Shown: positions 7,127 to 15,520 of the stretch, one piece after another | Layout of the letters: each line of letters starts with the position of its first letter | How positions within the stretch are numbered: position 1 is the stretch's first letter | DNA from: an uncultured Lachnospiraceae bacterium | Lineage (GTDB): Bacteria; Bacillota; Clostridia; Lachnospirales; Lachnospiraceae | Reading direction: 5' to 3' | Assembly (NCBI GenBank): GCA_910584945.1 | Contig: CAJUDY010000037.1 | Location: 1-39,968, forward strand | DNA length: 39,968 nucleotides | Translations under genes and position numbers: made by a program | The notes under the pieces: model-generated | Seen by the model: only the letters and a program-made list of their open reading frames with translations | Told to the model about the DNA's origin: nothing | The model's database searches: none

Positions 7127-7179
7127 GTAAAACAAAACAAGCTGCAGAATACGGATTTTCTTTTCCGCATCTGCAGCTT
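7127..7179 (-). terminator. Rho-independent terminator of the RlmD gene
   Basis: Arms AAGCTGCAGA and TCTGCAGCTT (outer ten pairs perfect) enclose a further imperfect TACGGA/TCCGCA stem and a short T-rich loop. On the minus strand the hairpin is followed by TTGTTTTGTTTT, a suitable U-tract. It begins about 30 bases after the methyltransferase stop codon. Confidence 0.75.
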
Positions 7180-7210
7180 ATCTATTCAAATTCCTATTCA
7201 ATTGTGAGGC

Positions 7211-8683
7211 TTACTTGCCGGTGTTAGAATTCTTCCCTTCGTTCTTGATGCGATAGTAGTCTTCCATCTCCACATCAAGCGTAATATAGGATTCTTTCTT
7301 CTTTCTTTGGGTGTTGCTCAAGAGGCACACAGTCTCTATATTTCCCGACCAGCAGAACATGTCCACGCAGCACGCCCGCTCCACGCGGTAGCCCTGTTCC
7401 TGCAAAAGCGCCAGATCTCGCGCCAGGCTGGTGGGTTTGCAGGAGATGTAGACCATCCGCTCCACGCCGTAGTCCATGATCTTTTTCAGCGCCTTTGGAT
7501 GCACTCCGTCCCGGGGCGGATCGAGGACGATGAAGTCCGGCTTTTCTTCGATGGTATCCAGCACTTTCAGCACGTCCCCGACGATGAATTCGCAGTTTGA
7601 CAGGCCGTTGAGCTTCGCATTCTTCTTTGCGGCCTCCACGGCTTCTTCCACAATCTCCACGCCGATCACTTTCTTTGCTACCGGGGCCAGGATCTGGGCG
7701 ATGGTTCCGGTGCCGCTGTACAGGTCGAAGATCACCTGGTCCTTCGTGTCGCCGATGTAGGAGCGGGCCGTCTCGTAGAGCACCTCGGCGCCAGTGGAGT
7801 TGGTCTGGAAGAAGGAGAAGGGCGTGATCTGGAACTTTAGGCCCAGAAGCTCCTCATAAAAATAATCTCTTCCCCAGAGCGCTTCGGTTCCCTCATCCTG
7901 CACCACGTCCGCCGAGCGGTCGTTGCGGGTGTGAAGGATACCGGCAAACGTGCCTTCCAGAGGAAGGGAGAACAGGCGCTCCTTCCAGGCTTCCAGAAGT
8001 TCTTTTTCGCCGTCCTCCGCCCAGGAAGCGGTCACCAGATCCGCCAGGATCTCTTTTTCTTCGGTGTTTGCCGCCTTCCGCACCAGGAGATGGCGCAGAT
8101 AGCCTTTATGGGACATCTTGTGGTAGAAAGGAATCTCCCTTTCCCGGAAAAAAGCAAGGGTCTCTTTTAAAATCTTTCCAAAATCTTCATCTGCAATCCG
8201 GCAGTCTTCCACAGTCACAATGTCGTAGAAGCTACCCCGCCGGTGCATGCCCAGCTCCAGCGGCCCGTCTTTCTGCCTGTCTCCGAAGGAAAACTCCATC
8301 TTGTTCCGGTAGCCGTACCGGCGGGGACTTTCTTTGACGCCTTCGAATTCGTAGGAATCGCCGGTCACCGCCTGACTAAGGATTTCTTTTACCTGATGTT
8401 CTTTTAACCGGAGCTGCTCCTCGTAGGACAGATTTTGATAGGTGCACCCGCCACAGTCAGAAAAATGCCGGCAAGCCGGCTGGCACTCCAGAGGAGAACG
8501 CTCTAATACCTCCAGCAGTCGTCCTTCTGCTTTTCCTTTCCGGATTTTGGTCACCTGATAACGAATGATCTGTCCGGGGACTGTATTTTTTACCGTGACG
8601 GTCCGCTCTTCTGCCTTCACCTGTCCCTTGTTGGGAAACAGTACTTTTTCCACCGTTCCCTCATAAATCTGTCCTTTTTTCAT
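7211..8683 (-). CDS. rlmD: 23S rRNA (uracil-C5)-methyltransferase, RlmD/RumA family
   Basis: The 490-residue enzyme transfers a methyl group from SAM to C5 of a uridine in 23S rRNA. An N-terminal TRAM RNA-binding domain (residues ~1-60) is followed by four cysteines (C67, C71, C77, C80) for a 4Fe-4S cluster, the SAM motif DLYSGTGTIAQ and the catalytic region YISCKPTSLARDL with the nucleophilic cysteine. Firmicute members can modify U747 as well as U1939, so the exact target is open. A charged tail of ~35 residues follows the usual end. TTAGGAGG lies six bases before the ATG and a hairpin terminator follows. Confidence 0.9.
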   Translation of the reverse strand: MKKGQIYEGTVEKVLFPNKGQVKAEERTVTVKNTVPGQIIRYQVTKIRKGKAEGRLLEVLERSPLECQPACRHFSDCGGCTYQNLSYEEQLRLKEHQVKEILSQAVTGDSYEFEGVKESPRRYGYRNKMEFSFGDRQKDGPLELGMHRRGSFYDIVTVEDCRIADEDFGKILKETLAFFREREIPFYHKMSHKGYLRHLLVRKAANTEEKEILADLVTASWAEDGEKELLEAWKERLFSLPLEGTFAGILHTRNDRSADVVQDEGTEALWGRDYFYEELLGLKFQITPFSFFQTNSTGAEVLYETARSYIGDTKDQVIFDLYSGTGTIAQILAPVAKKVIGVEIVEEAVEAAKKNAKLNGLSNCEFIVGDVLKVLDTIEEKPDFIVLDPPRDGVHPKALKKIMDYGVERMVYISCKPTSLARDLALLQEQGYRVERACCVDMFCWSGNIETVCLLSNTQRKKKESYITLDVEMEDYYRIKNEGKNSNTGK

Positions 8684-8731
8684 TTTTACCTCCTAATTTA
8701 TAGTTCCGCATCCGCCTCTCTCCCACTCACA

Positions 8732-8785
8732 CATACAGCCCCCTGTTCCTGACGGAGGATGCCGTGGGGAACAGGGGGCTGTATG
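8732..8785. repeat. Perfect 18-bp inverted repeat between a small membrane-protein gene and rlmD
   Basis: Arms CATACAGCCCCCTGTTCC and GGAACAGGGGGCTGTATG are exactly complementary, with an 18-base loop. No T-tract follows on either strand, so it is not a classic terminator. It falls in the untranslated region upstream of the methyltransferase and could stabilise or attenuate the transcript. Confidence 0.7.
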
Positions 8786-8805
8786 CTGCATCAGTTTCCT
8801 GAATT

Positions 8806-9099
8806 TTATTCTTCGGTTTTCTCTGTTGTACTGGTTTCCTCTTCGGTCTCTTCCTCATCGTCGAAGAAATCGTCCTCAAAATCATCATCGAAGTCCTCGT
8901 CAAAGTCCTCCAGATAGTCCGGCGTGAAGAAACGGTATACGGCATATGCAATACCCGCTACCGCGATCACTGCGCCGATGATGATCAGAACCCACATCAC
9001 GGCATTCTGCTTTTTCTCTTCTTCCTTCTTGATGTGAAGCAGTTCACCAAGCATTTCATTGGTTTTCGCTGAATTAATAAAATCTTCTACACGGCTCAT
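8806..9099 (-). CDS. Small membrane protein with acidic cytoplasmic or surface tail
   Basis: The 97-residue protein has a charged N-terminus (MSRVEDFINSAKTNEMLGEL), one transmembrane segment at residues ~34-58 (VMWVLIIIGAVIAVAGIAYA) and a very acidic tail dominated by Asp and Glu. The function is unknown. It has its own extended -10 promoter upstream. It lies between PcrA and the rRNA methyltransferase on the same strand but is separated from the latter by the large inverted repeat. The ATG has GAGG about nine bases upstream. Confidence 0.75.
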   Translation of the reverse strand: MSRVEDFINSAKTNEMLGELLHIKKEEEKKQNAVMWVLIIIGAVIAVAGIAYAVYRFFTPDYLEDFDEDFDDDFEDDFFDDEEETEEETSTTEKTEE

Positions 9100-9181
9100 G
9101 GCGGATACCTCTTTTCTTGTATTTTCTTGCGCGGCGGCGCCTGTCCACAGATTATGGTCCGGTGCTGCTCTGCCTAAGCGT

Positions 9182-9190
9182 AGTATACCA
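9182..9190 (-). promoter_or_regulatory. Extended -10 promoter for the small membrane protein
   Basis: On the minus strand the sequence TGG-TATACT gives a TGn extension directly before a near-consensus -10 box. No good -35 hexamer is seen 17 bases upstream, as is normal for extended -10 promoters. It lies about 85 bases before the start codon at 9099. Confidence 0.45.
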
Positions 9191-9207
9191 TACTTTCCAG
9201 AAAAATA

Positions 9208-11436
9208 CTATAGACTTTCAACTTTTTTCAATTTGGCAAACGAAGCGAACATTTTCTTGATTCCCGCCCGGTCAAATTCCACTTTCACCTCATAATCCCG
9301 GCCGCCTTCGGTGATATCAAGAACTGTTCCTTCCCCGAATTTGACATGGGACACCCGATCGCCGACGCCGTAATCCAGCCGGTCTGCTTTGACCACCTGG
9401 AACTGCTTCGGGTCAAAGGTCTTGGTCCGGAAGGCTTCTCTGGCTTTGGTATAAGCGTCGTTTACAGGCATCTGCTTGGCCCTCGGAGCCGGAGGCACCG
9501 CAGATTTTCTGCCGATCAGTCCTGACGGAATCTCCCGCACGAATCTGGAAAGGTTGTTATAGTGATTCTCTCCCCGGATCATACGGACCCTCGCCGCCGT
9601 GATCGTCAGTTCCTTCATGGCTCTGGTGATCCCTACATAACAGAGCCTGCGCTCCTCCTCTATCTCCTCCGCAGGATTGTCCGACGCGATGGACATATAG
9701 CTTGGGAAGACGCCGTCCTCCATTCCCACCAGACTCACATAGGGGAATTCCAGCCCTTTGGCGCTGTGCAGCGTCATTAGAAGCACCCGGTTGTCGCCGT
9801 CCTCCACACTGTCCACATCCGCCACCAGCGCGACCTCCTCCAGGAATTCGCTCAAGTCCGGATGATCCGTCCCCTCTTCATAGAGCACCGCCTTGCTGAC
9901 AAGCTCCCCGATGTTGTCCAGCCGGGCTTCAGCTTCCTCGGTCCCTTCCTCTTCCAGGCTTTTGGCATATCCGGTCTTGTCAAGTACTTCCTGAATCAGC
10001 TCCTCCAGGGACAGATCCGCAAGTTTTAAGCGCCACTCGTGAATCATATGAACAAAGGTGGCGATTTTCAGCGCCGCTTTCCCGATGCCCGGGATCTCTT
10101 TTGCTTCCTCCAGGGCTTCAAAAAAACTCAGCCCCGTAGCATCCGCATGGGCCTGCACTTTGTTGATCGTCGTAGCCCCGATGCCCCGCTTAGGCACATT
10201 GATGATCCGGTGCACGGCCAGATCGTCCTTTCCGTTGTCCACGGTCTTCAGATAGGCAAGCACATCCTTGATCTCTCTTCTGGAATAAAAGTTGACGCCT
10301 CCCACGATCTTATAGGGGATATTGGCCATCAAAAACTTTTCCTCAAAGGCCCTTGACTGATAATTAGTCCGGTACAGCACCGCAAAGTCCCGATACTCCG
10401 CTTCCCCGCGATTTACTTTTCTGCGGATTTCCCCGGTGACATACTCCGCTTCCTCATAGGCGCTCTGGAGCAGCTGGAAGATAATGGGCTCTCCCTTCTC
10501 GTTCTGGGTCCAGAGCGCCTTCTCCTTCCTGCCCCGGTTGTGGACGATTACCCCGTTGGCCGCGTCCAGGATGTTCTGGGTAGAGCGGTAATTCTGCTCC
10601 AGCTTAATCACCGTCGTGTCGGAAAATACCCGCTCAAAATTCAGGATATTTTCAATATTGGCCCCCCGGAATTTGTAGATGGACTGATCGTCGTCCCCCA
10701 CGACGCAAAGATTCTGATATTTTTTCGCCAGCAGACTGATCAGCTTGAACTGCACCGTGTTCGTATCCTGATACTCATCCACCAGAATGTACCGGAACCG
10801 GTCCTGATAGTACTCCAGCACATCGGGGCAGCTCTGAAAAAGCTCCACGGTCTTCACGATCAGGTCGTCAAAATCCAGGGCGTTGTTCTTCTTCAGTTCC
10901 TTCTGATACTCCAGATAGACTTCCGCGATCTTCTCCTGACGGAAATCTCCCCTTGCCGCCAGCCGGAACTCTTCCGGAGAAATGTACTCGTCCTTTGCAT
11001 GGGAGATGGTGTTTAACAGTACCCGCTCCTTATACATCTTCGTGTCGACCTGCAGACGCCGGCATACATCTTTCAAGACCGTTTTCTGATCTTCCGTATC
11101 ATAGATGGTAAATCTGGTGTCATAGCCCAGCCGGTCGATGTAGCGGTGCAGAATCCGGACACAGGTGGAATGAAACGTGCTGATCCAGATACTCTCCGAA
11201 CCATATCCCACGATCTTGTCCACCCGCTCCCGCATCTCCCCGGCCGCCTTGTTCGTAAAGGTGATCGCCAGAATATTCCAGGGATTCACCCCGCACTCGT
11301 CGATCAGGCGGGCAATCCGGTACGTCAACACTCTCGTCTTCCCGGAACCGGCTCCCGCCAGGATCAGAAGCGGCCCTTCGGTGTGCAGCACCGCTTTCTG
11401 CTGTTCTTCATTCAAAAGCTCCAGATGATTCATCAT
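9208..11436 (-). CDS. pcrA: ATP-dependent DNA helicase PcrA (UvrD family)
   Basis: This 742-residue superfamily 1A helicase unwinds DNA 3' to 5' in repair and plasmid replication and removes recombinase filaments. It has Walker A GAGSGKT (residues ~28-34), VDEYQDTNTVQ (motif II), GDDDQSIYKFRGA (motif III), LEQNYRSTQNILDAAN (motif IV region) and LLMTLHSAKGLEFPYVSLVG (motif V). A C-terminal Tudor-like segment (VGDRVSHVKFGEGTVLDI), as in Gram-positive PcrA, binds RNA polymerase. Length is normal. The start overlaps no neighbour and lies 12 bases after the ferritin stop, so both are probably one transcript. A second ATG follows directly, three bases in. Confidence 0.95.
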   Translation of the reverse strand: MMNHLELLNEEQQKAVLHTEGPLLILAGAGSGKTRVLTYRIARLIDECGVNPWNILAITFTNKAAGEMRERVDKIVGYGSESIWISTFHSTCVRILHRYIDRLGYDTRFTIYDTEDQKTVLKDVCRRLQVDTKMYKERVLLNTISHAKDEYISPEEFRLAARGDFRQEKIAEVYLEYQKELKKNNALDFDDLIVKTVELFQSCPDVLEYYQDRFRYILVDEYQDTNTVQFKLISLLAKKYQNLCVVGDDDQSIYKFRGANIENILNFERVFSDTTVIKLEQNYRSTQNILDAANGVIVHNRGRKEKALWTQNEKGEPIIFQLLQSAYEEAEYVTGEIRRKVNRGEAEYRDFAVLYRTNYQSRAFEEKFLMANIPYKIVGGVNFYSRREIKDVLAYLKTVDNGKDDLAVHRIINVPKRGIGATTINKVQAHADATGLSFFEALEEAKEIPGIGKAALKIATFVHMIHEWRLKLADLSLEELIQEVLDKTGYAKSLEEEGTEEAEARLDNIGELVSKAVLYEEGTDHPDLSEFLEEVALVADVDSVEDGDNRVLLMTLHSAKGLEFPYVSLVGMEDGVFPSYMSIASDNPAEEIEEERRLCYVGITRAMKELTITAARVRMIRGENHYNNLSRFVREIPSGLIGRKSAVPPAPRAKQMPVNDAYTKAREAFRTKTFDPKQFQVVKADRLDYGVGDRVSHVKFGEGTVLDITEGGRDYEVKVEFDRAGIKKMFASFAKLKKVESL

Positions 11437-11448
11437 TCCCGGTCTCTT

Positions 11449-11961
11449 CTACAATACCAGGGACGGAGCCGCATACACCCGCGCGCTAAGCTCGCTGTTC
11501 AGCATATAGAGGCTCTTGGGATCGTCTCCAAACAACTCATACTTTTTCACCAGATTGTCCGCGTTGTTCTCCTCTTCTCCCTGCTCTTTGACGAACCAGT
11601 CCAGAAACTGCATGGTCCGGAAATCCTTGACCGTATGCGCCGCCTCATACAGGTCGTGAATCAGGCTGGTCACATACTGCTCATGCTGAAAACCTTCCAG
11701 AAGAACCTCTTTCACGGTTGCGGGCGTCACCGCCGGCTGATCGACGGTCTTAAGCACCGGTCTCTCCCCGTTGTTCTGCAGATACTGCATAAAGAGCATG
11801 GCGTGATCCCGCTCCTCCTGGGCCTGTACCTTATACCAGCTGCCGAAACCGTCCAGCCCCTGGTCATAACACAAATTGGAAAAATCCAGATACAGATACG
11901 CCGAGTAAAATTCCTTGTTCACTTGCTGATTCAGCAGTTTTACCACTTTCTTGTCTAACAT
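11449..11961 (-). CDS. ftnA: Ferritin (FtnA-like)
   Basis: This 170-residue ferritin stores iron as a 24-subunit cytoplasmic shell. Ferroxidase-centre residues are visible in NKEFYSAYLYL (Glu), QEERDHAMLF (Glu and His) and the later EQGEEENN region. The ATG at 11961 is preferred to the one at 11982 because AAGGAGG lies six bases upstream and the protein then starts MLDKKVVKLL like its family. It has a strong promoter of its own and is followed by pcrA 12 bases later. Iron or redox control is likely by family, but no Fur-like box was identified. Confidence 0.93.
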   Translation of the reverse strand: MLDKKVVKLLNQQVNKEFYSAYLYLDFSNLCYDQGLDGFGSWYKVQAQEERDHAMLFMQYLQNNGERPVLKTVDQPAVTPATVKEVLLEGFQHEQYVTSLIHDLYEAAHTVKDFRTMQFLDWFVKEQGEEENNADNLVKKYELFGDDPKSLYMLNSELSARVYAAPSLVL

Positions 11962-12014
11962 ATACTCCTCCTTGAATCCCATAATTATCTTATTTGTTGT
12001 TTACACATTTTTTC

Positions 12015-12043
12015 ATTATACGACGATTTTCGCCCCCTGTAAA
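12015..12043 (-). promoter_or_regulatory. Promoter of the ferritin-pcrA transcript
   Basis: On the minus strand TTTACA (12043-12038) and TATAAT (12020-12015) are separated by exactly 17 bases. It starts right after the LysR stop codon and gives an untranslated leader of about 45 bases before the ferritin ATG. Confidence 0.75.
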
Positions 12044-12051
12044 GAGCCGGA

Positions 12052-12954
12052 TCAGTTGCTGTGCCCGTCGCCGAACTCTCTTCCTATACAATAATCAATC
12101 ACCGACTCCATCTGCGGCGACACCCATTTATCCCGGTGATAAAGAAGCTGCTTCCAGACCTCCACCTGGAAGTCCTCCACCGGAAGATAAGAAAGCCTCC
12201 CTTCCTCCACCGCCTTCGCCGTCACATAGTCCGGCAGGTAAGAAAGGCCCACCCCCTGCTCCGCCAGCGAGCAGAGAAGCCTTGTACTCCCCACTTCCAA
12301 CACCGGATGAATCTCCAAAGACATGGCCGCCAGCTTTTCGTCCATTAGTCTGCGGTAACTCATGCCCTTCTCTGTCAGTACAAAAGGCTCCTGCAAAAGC
12401 TCCCGAACCGACACGCTCTCCCGCCCGCTTAAGAGATGATCGGAAGCCGCCACGAAATGCATGCCCACCCGTTCCTCCCGGACAATCACATACTCCGTAT
12501 CGTAGATGTGGTTATCCAAAGTCAATATGGCGTCCGCCTCGTTGTGGTTGATCAGCCGGAACATCTCCTCGGTTCCCGTAGCGATAATCTTCAGTGTAAT
12601 TCCCGGATAGCGGCTTCGAAAGTCCGCGAACCCCTCCTCCAAAAGGGAATCGCACAGAGAGTCCGGCACCGCCAGACGAAAATGCCCCCTTACTTCCTGC
12701 TCCTCCTGCATCCCCCGCTCCAGCTCTTTGGTCAGCTTGCTGATCTGGTGGGCATAGCGAAGCACCGCTCTGCCCCGCTCCGTCAGGGCGATGGTATGGT
12801 TCACCCGCTCAAAAAGCTGGGCGCCAAGCTCCGTCTCCAGCTGCTTGATCTGAAAGGAGACGGTGGACTGAGAGTATCCAAGGACTCTGGCCGCCTTGGT
12901 AAAGCTGTTCTTCTCCGCCACATGAATAAATGTAATCAGATTTTTAACATCCAT
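12052..12954 (-). CDS. LysR-family transcriptional regulator
   Basis: This 300-residue LysR regulator has the N-terminal winged helix (NSFTKAARVLGYSQSTVSFQ, then IKQLETELGAQLFERVN, residues ~15-55) and a periplasmic-binding-like effector domain after residue ~85. The ATG at 12954 gives the usual MDVKNLITFIHVAEK start and has AGGA nine bases upstream; the longer frame adds ten atypical residues. It is divergent from the alanine:cation symporter with a ~100-base spacer, which suggests that it controls this transporter. The inducer is unknown. Confidence 0.88.
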   Translation of the reverse strand: MDVKNLITFIHVAEKNSFTKAARVLGYSQSTVSFQIKQLETELGAQLFERVNHTIALTERGRAVLRYAHQISKLTKELERGMQEEQEVRGHFRLAVPDSLCDSLLEEGFADFRSRYPGITLKIIATGTEEMFRLINHNEADAILTLDNHIYDTEYVIVREERVGMHFVAASDHLLSGRESVSVRELLQEPFVLTEKGMSYRRLMDEKLAAMSLEIHPVLEVGSTRLLCSLAEQGVGLSYLPDYVTAKAVEEGRLSYLPVEDFQVEVWKQLLYHRDKWVSPQMESVIDYCIGREFGDGHSN

Positions 12955-12985
12955 TTTTTTAATCCTATGTATCATCATTATCAAT

Positions 12986-13014
12986 TTTACAGATACCTGA
13001 TTCTACTATATACT
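12986..13014 (+). promoter_or_regulatory. Promoter of the alanine:cation symporter gene
   Basis: TTTACA (12986-12991) and TATACT (13009-13014) are separated by 17 bases in the spacer between the divergent LysR and symporter genes. A GGGGG site near 13040 sits about ten bases before the ATG. Confidence 0.65.
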
Positions 13015-13055
13015 AAAAGAAGAAAAAATGCAAATGATATGGGGGATAAAGTACA

Positions 13056-14519
13056 ATGGCTGTTTTTCGATTCGTCTATCAACTTTTATGGGGAGACCTG
13101 ATCACGATTCCGCTGCCGGGGGGCAGTACGCTGGGGCTCTCCCTTCTGGTGCTGCTTCTGATTCCGTCCGGCATCTACTTTACGGTCCGGACCCGTTTTC
13201 TGCCCTTCCGGCTTTTTCCCGAGATGTTAAAGATTGCCGTGGAAAAGAAAAATAAAACTCAGAAAGATTCCATCTCCGGTATTCAGGCGCTGATCATCTC
13301 CACCGCCACCCGGGTCGGCATGGGCAATCTGGTGGGCGTCGTGGCCGCCATCTCCGTAGGCGGGGCAGGCGCGGTCTTCTGGATGTGGGTGACCGCACTT
13401 CTTGGCTCCTCCACCGCTTTTGCGGAAGCCACTCTGGCCCAGATCTATAAGGAAAAAGACCCGCTCTACGGCGGCTATCGGGGCGGTCCGGCCTACTATA
13501 TCCATCATTATTTTCATCGGTCAGGAAAAGCTTTTCCTGACCGCCGCGCGGGACGCACGCAGCGAAGCTGCCAATTTCCACATGCGTCCCTGCGCACAAA
13601 AAAAGGCAGCGGCAGGAAGCGGTCCGTCATCGCCGTCCTGTTCGCTGTCTCCGGCCTGATCTGCTGGTGCGGCATTAGCCAGGTCATCGGGAACTCGGTC
13701 TCGTCGGCTTTTGAAAATGCCTTCCGCATCCCGCCCATCTGTACCACAGCGGTTCTGGTACTGATCGCCGCGGTGATCGTCCTTCGCAAAAACGCCACCG
13801 TCAAAGTACTGGACATCGTGGTCCCGATCATGGCAGGCTTCTATTTCCTGCTGACCGTGATCATCATCCTGATGCACATCACCGAAGTCCCCGGCGTCTT
13901 CGTGCGCATCTTATCCGAAGCCTTCGGTTTACGCCAGGCAGCGGCAGGCGGCTTCGGCGCAGTCCTCATGAACGGCGCCAAACGGGGACTTTTCTCCAAC
14001 GAAGCCGGCAGCGGCAGCGCTCCCTGCGCGGCGGCCGCCGCCGACATCAGTCATCCCGCCAAGGAAGGACTTCTGCAGGCCTTCGGCGTCTTCATCGACA
14101 CCATCGTGATCTGCAGCTGCTCCGCCATGATTATGCTTCTGACCCCGGAGTCCATGACTGCCGGAATGGAAGGCATGGACCTCCTGCAGAAGGCCATGGA
14201 ATACCATATGGGAAGCTTCGGCGTGATCTTTATCGCCGTGGTGCTGTGGCTGTTCAGCTTCTCCACCTTTATCGGGATTCTGTTCTACGCCCGCCCCAAT
14301 GTGGCTTACCTGTTCGGGGACAACTGGCTGTCCCAGACCCTTTATAAGCTTCTGGCCCTTGTGATGCTCTTTATCGGCGGACTGGCCGCCTACACCTTTG
14401 TGTGGGATTTGGGAGATGTGGGCATCGGACTGATGACCATCTTCAACATGATCGCCCTGATTCCTCTCTCCCGTCAGGCACTCTCTTCTCTGCAGGAGTA
14501 TGAGAAAAATTTGCGCTAA
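13056..14519 (+). CDS. Alanine/glycine:cation symporter (AGCS family) with a repeat-like in-frame insertion
   Basis: This 487-residue inner-membrane sodium- or proton-coupled amino-acid carrier has about ten hydrophobic segments. Family motifs are IISTATRVGMGNLVGVVAAI, GGYRGGPAYYI and NGAKRGLFSNEAGSGSAP. Residues ~155-187 are an odd basic stretch (RSGKAFPDRRAGRTQRSCQF onward) between YYIHHYF and VIAVLFAVSG, where relatives have only a short loop; it is encoded by a structured DNA insertion (see repeat). Without it the protein would be ~453 residues, the normal size. The insertion keeps the frame, so function may survive. Its stop overlaps the convergent mannose-6-phosphate isomerase stop. Confidence 0.88.
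   Translation: MAVFRFVYQLLWGDLITIPLPGGSTLGLSLLVLLLIPSGIYFTVRTRFLPFRLFPEMLKIAVEKKNKTQKDSISGIQALIISTATRVGMGNLVGVVAAISVGGAGAVFWMWVTALLGSSTAFAEATLAQIYKEKDPLYGGYRGGPAYYIHHYFHRSGKAFPDRRAGRTQRSCQFPHASLRTKKGSGRKRSVIAVLFAVSGLICWCGISQVIGNSVSSAFENAFRIPPICTTAVLVLIAAVIVLRKNATVKVLDIVVPIMAGFYFLLTVIIILMHITEVPGVFVRILSEAFGLRQAAAGGFGAVLMNGAKRGLFSNEAGSGSAPCAAAAADISHPAKEGLLQAFGVFIDTIVICSCSAMIMLLTPESMTAGMEGMDLLQKAMEYHMGSFGVIFIAVVLWLFSFSTFIGILFYARPNVAYLFGDNWLSQTLYKLLALVMLFIGGLAAYTFVWDLGDVGIGLMTIFNMIALIPLSRQALSSLQEYEKNLR
13518..13595. repeat. Structured repeat-like insertion (26-bp palindrome plus stem-loop) inside the symporter gene
   Basis: Bases 13518-13543 form a perfect 26-base palindrome whose half is CGGTCAGGAAAAG. 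It is followed by a second stem with arms GGGACGCA (13550-13557) and TGCGTCCC (13583-13590), containing an inner GCAGC-GAA-GCTGC hairpin (13559-13571). The block codes the residues that relatives lack. It resembles REP/MITE-type small mobile palindromic elements, but no second copy is visible in this window and its exact ends, perhaps as far as ~13612, are uncertain. Confidence 0.65.
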
Positions 14520-15520
14520 CAACTCACTTTTAAAAACTGTGCCCGCCCGTGAAGCTTCAGCGGTATGGAGTCGGCGGGCACAAAGATGCAGTCGCCTTTG
14601 AAAAAGTGCAGCATCTCGCCTTCTCCGAACAGGGTCCCGCATCCGTCGATGCACAAGAGCACCTGGAAGGAATTGCTGTCCGTCCAAAAGTCCGCCATCT
14701 CCCGGCACTGTTCCGTATTGATGAGCTGGCGCTCCGCCTGAAAGTATTTACAGCGGCACAAAAGCTCCGTGGCGCTTCCCTTCTGATAGCGCAGCACCCG
14801 CATGGGCTGTCTGGGGGACCGGCCGCCCTTTCGGTTGGCCACGTCCAGCGCCTTTTCGATGTGCAGTTCTCTGGTATGCCCGTTCTTGTCCTTCCGCCCA
14901 TAATCATACATCCGGTAGGTGAGATTGGAACTCTCCTGAATCTCAGCGATCAGCACGCCGGCGCCGATGGCATGAACGGTTCCCGCCTCGATGTAAAAAA
15001 GATCGTCTTTCTGCACGTTGATTTTCTGCAGATATTTTTCCACTGTCCCGGTCTCCAGGCTCTTCTTGAGCTTCTCCCTGCTGATATCGTGATAAAATCC
15101 ATAGACCAGCTTCGCATCCTTCGCCGCGTCCAGCACATACCACATCTCCGTCTTGCCCAGGGAACCGTGCTCATGCACACGGGCATAGTCGTCGTCGGGG
15201 TGCACCTGCACGGACAGATCCTGCCTGGCGTCGATAAATTTGATCAAAATCGGAAGCTCTCCTTCGGTCCTGGGATGGGTTCCCAGATACTCCGGATGCT
15301 CCTTTAAGACTTCTGTAAGTTCCTTTCCTTCGTAAACGCCGCTGGCCACTACGCTGGGCCCGTCCGGATGGGTGGAGCACTCCCAGGTCTCCGCCAGGGG
15401 ATCCAGGTCGATTTTTTTGGAATAATCATCCTTTAGACGGCTTCCGCCCCACAGATAATCCTTGCCCGCCGGTTTCAGGAGAAACGGACGGGCAGAACGT
15501 CTTTCAGTCTTCCAACTCAT
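14516..15520 (-). CDS. manA: Mannose-6-phosphate isomerase, class I
   Basis: This 334-residue zinc enzyme interconverts fructose 6-phosphate and mannose 6-phosphate, the first step towards GDP-mannose. Zinc ligands and active-site residues lie in LSVQVHPDDDYAR, FYIEAGTVHAIGAG and RMYDYGRKDKNG. It overlaps the end of the mannose-1-phosphate guanylyltransferase gene by 17 bases if it starts at ATG 15520; an ATG at 15535 with GGGAG ten bases upstream is an equally possible start. It is the last gene of the gmd-fcl-manC-manA operon. Its stop codon overlaps that of the convergent symporter, leaving no room for a terminator. Confidence 0.9.
   Translation of the reverse strand: MSWKTERRSARPFLLKPAGKDYLWGGSRLKDDYSKKIDLDPLAETWECSTHPDGPSVVASGVYEGKELTEVLKEHPEYLGTHPRTEGELPILIKFIDARQDLSVQVHPDDDYARVHEHGSLGKTEMWYVLDAAKDAKLVYGFYHDISREKLKKSLETGTVEKYLQKINVQKDDLFYIEAGTVHAIGAGVLIAEIQESSNLTYRMYDYGRKDKNGHTRELHIEKALDVANRKGGRSPRQPMRVLRYQKGSATELLCRCKYFQAERQLINTEQCREMADFWTDSNSFQVLLCIDGCGTLFGEGEMLHFFKGDCIFVPADSIPLKLHGRAQFLKVSC

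Noticed and set aside
6827..7135. Minus-strand frame of 102 codons over the large-terminase fragment
   Set aside because: It mirrors the terminase coding frame and has no recognisable family sequence, so it is a shadow frame.
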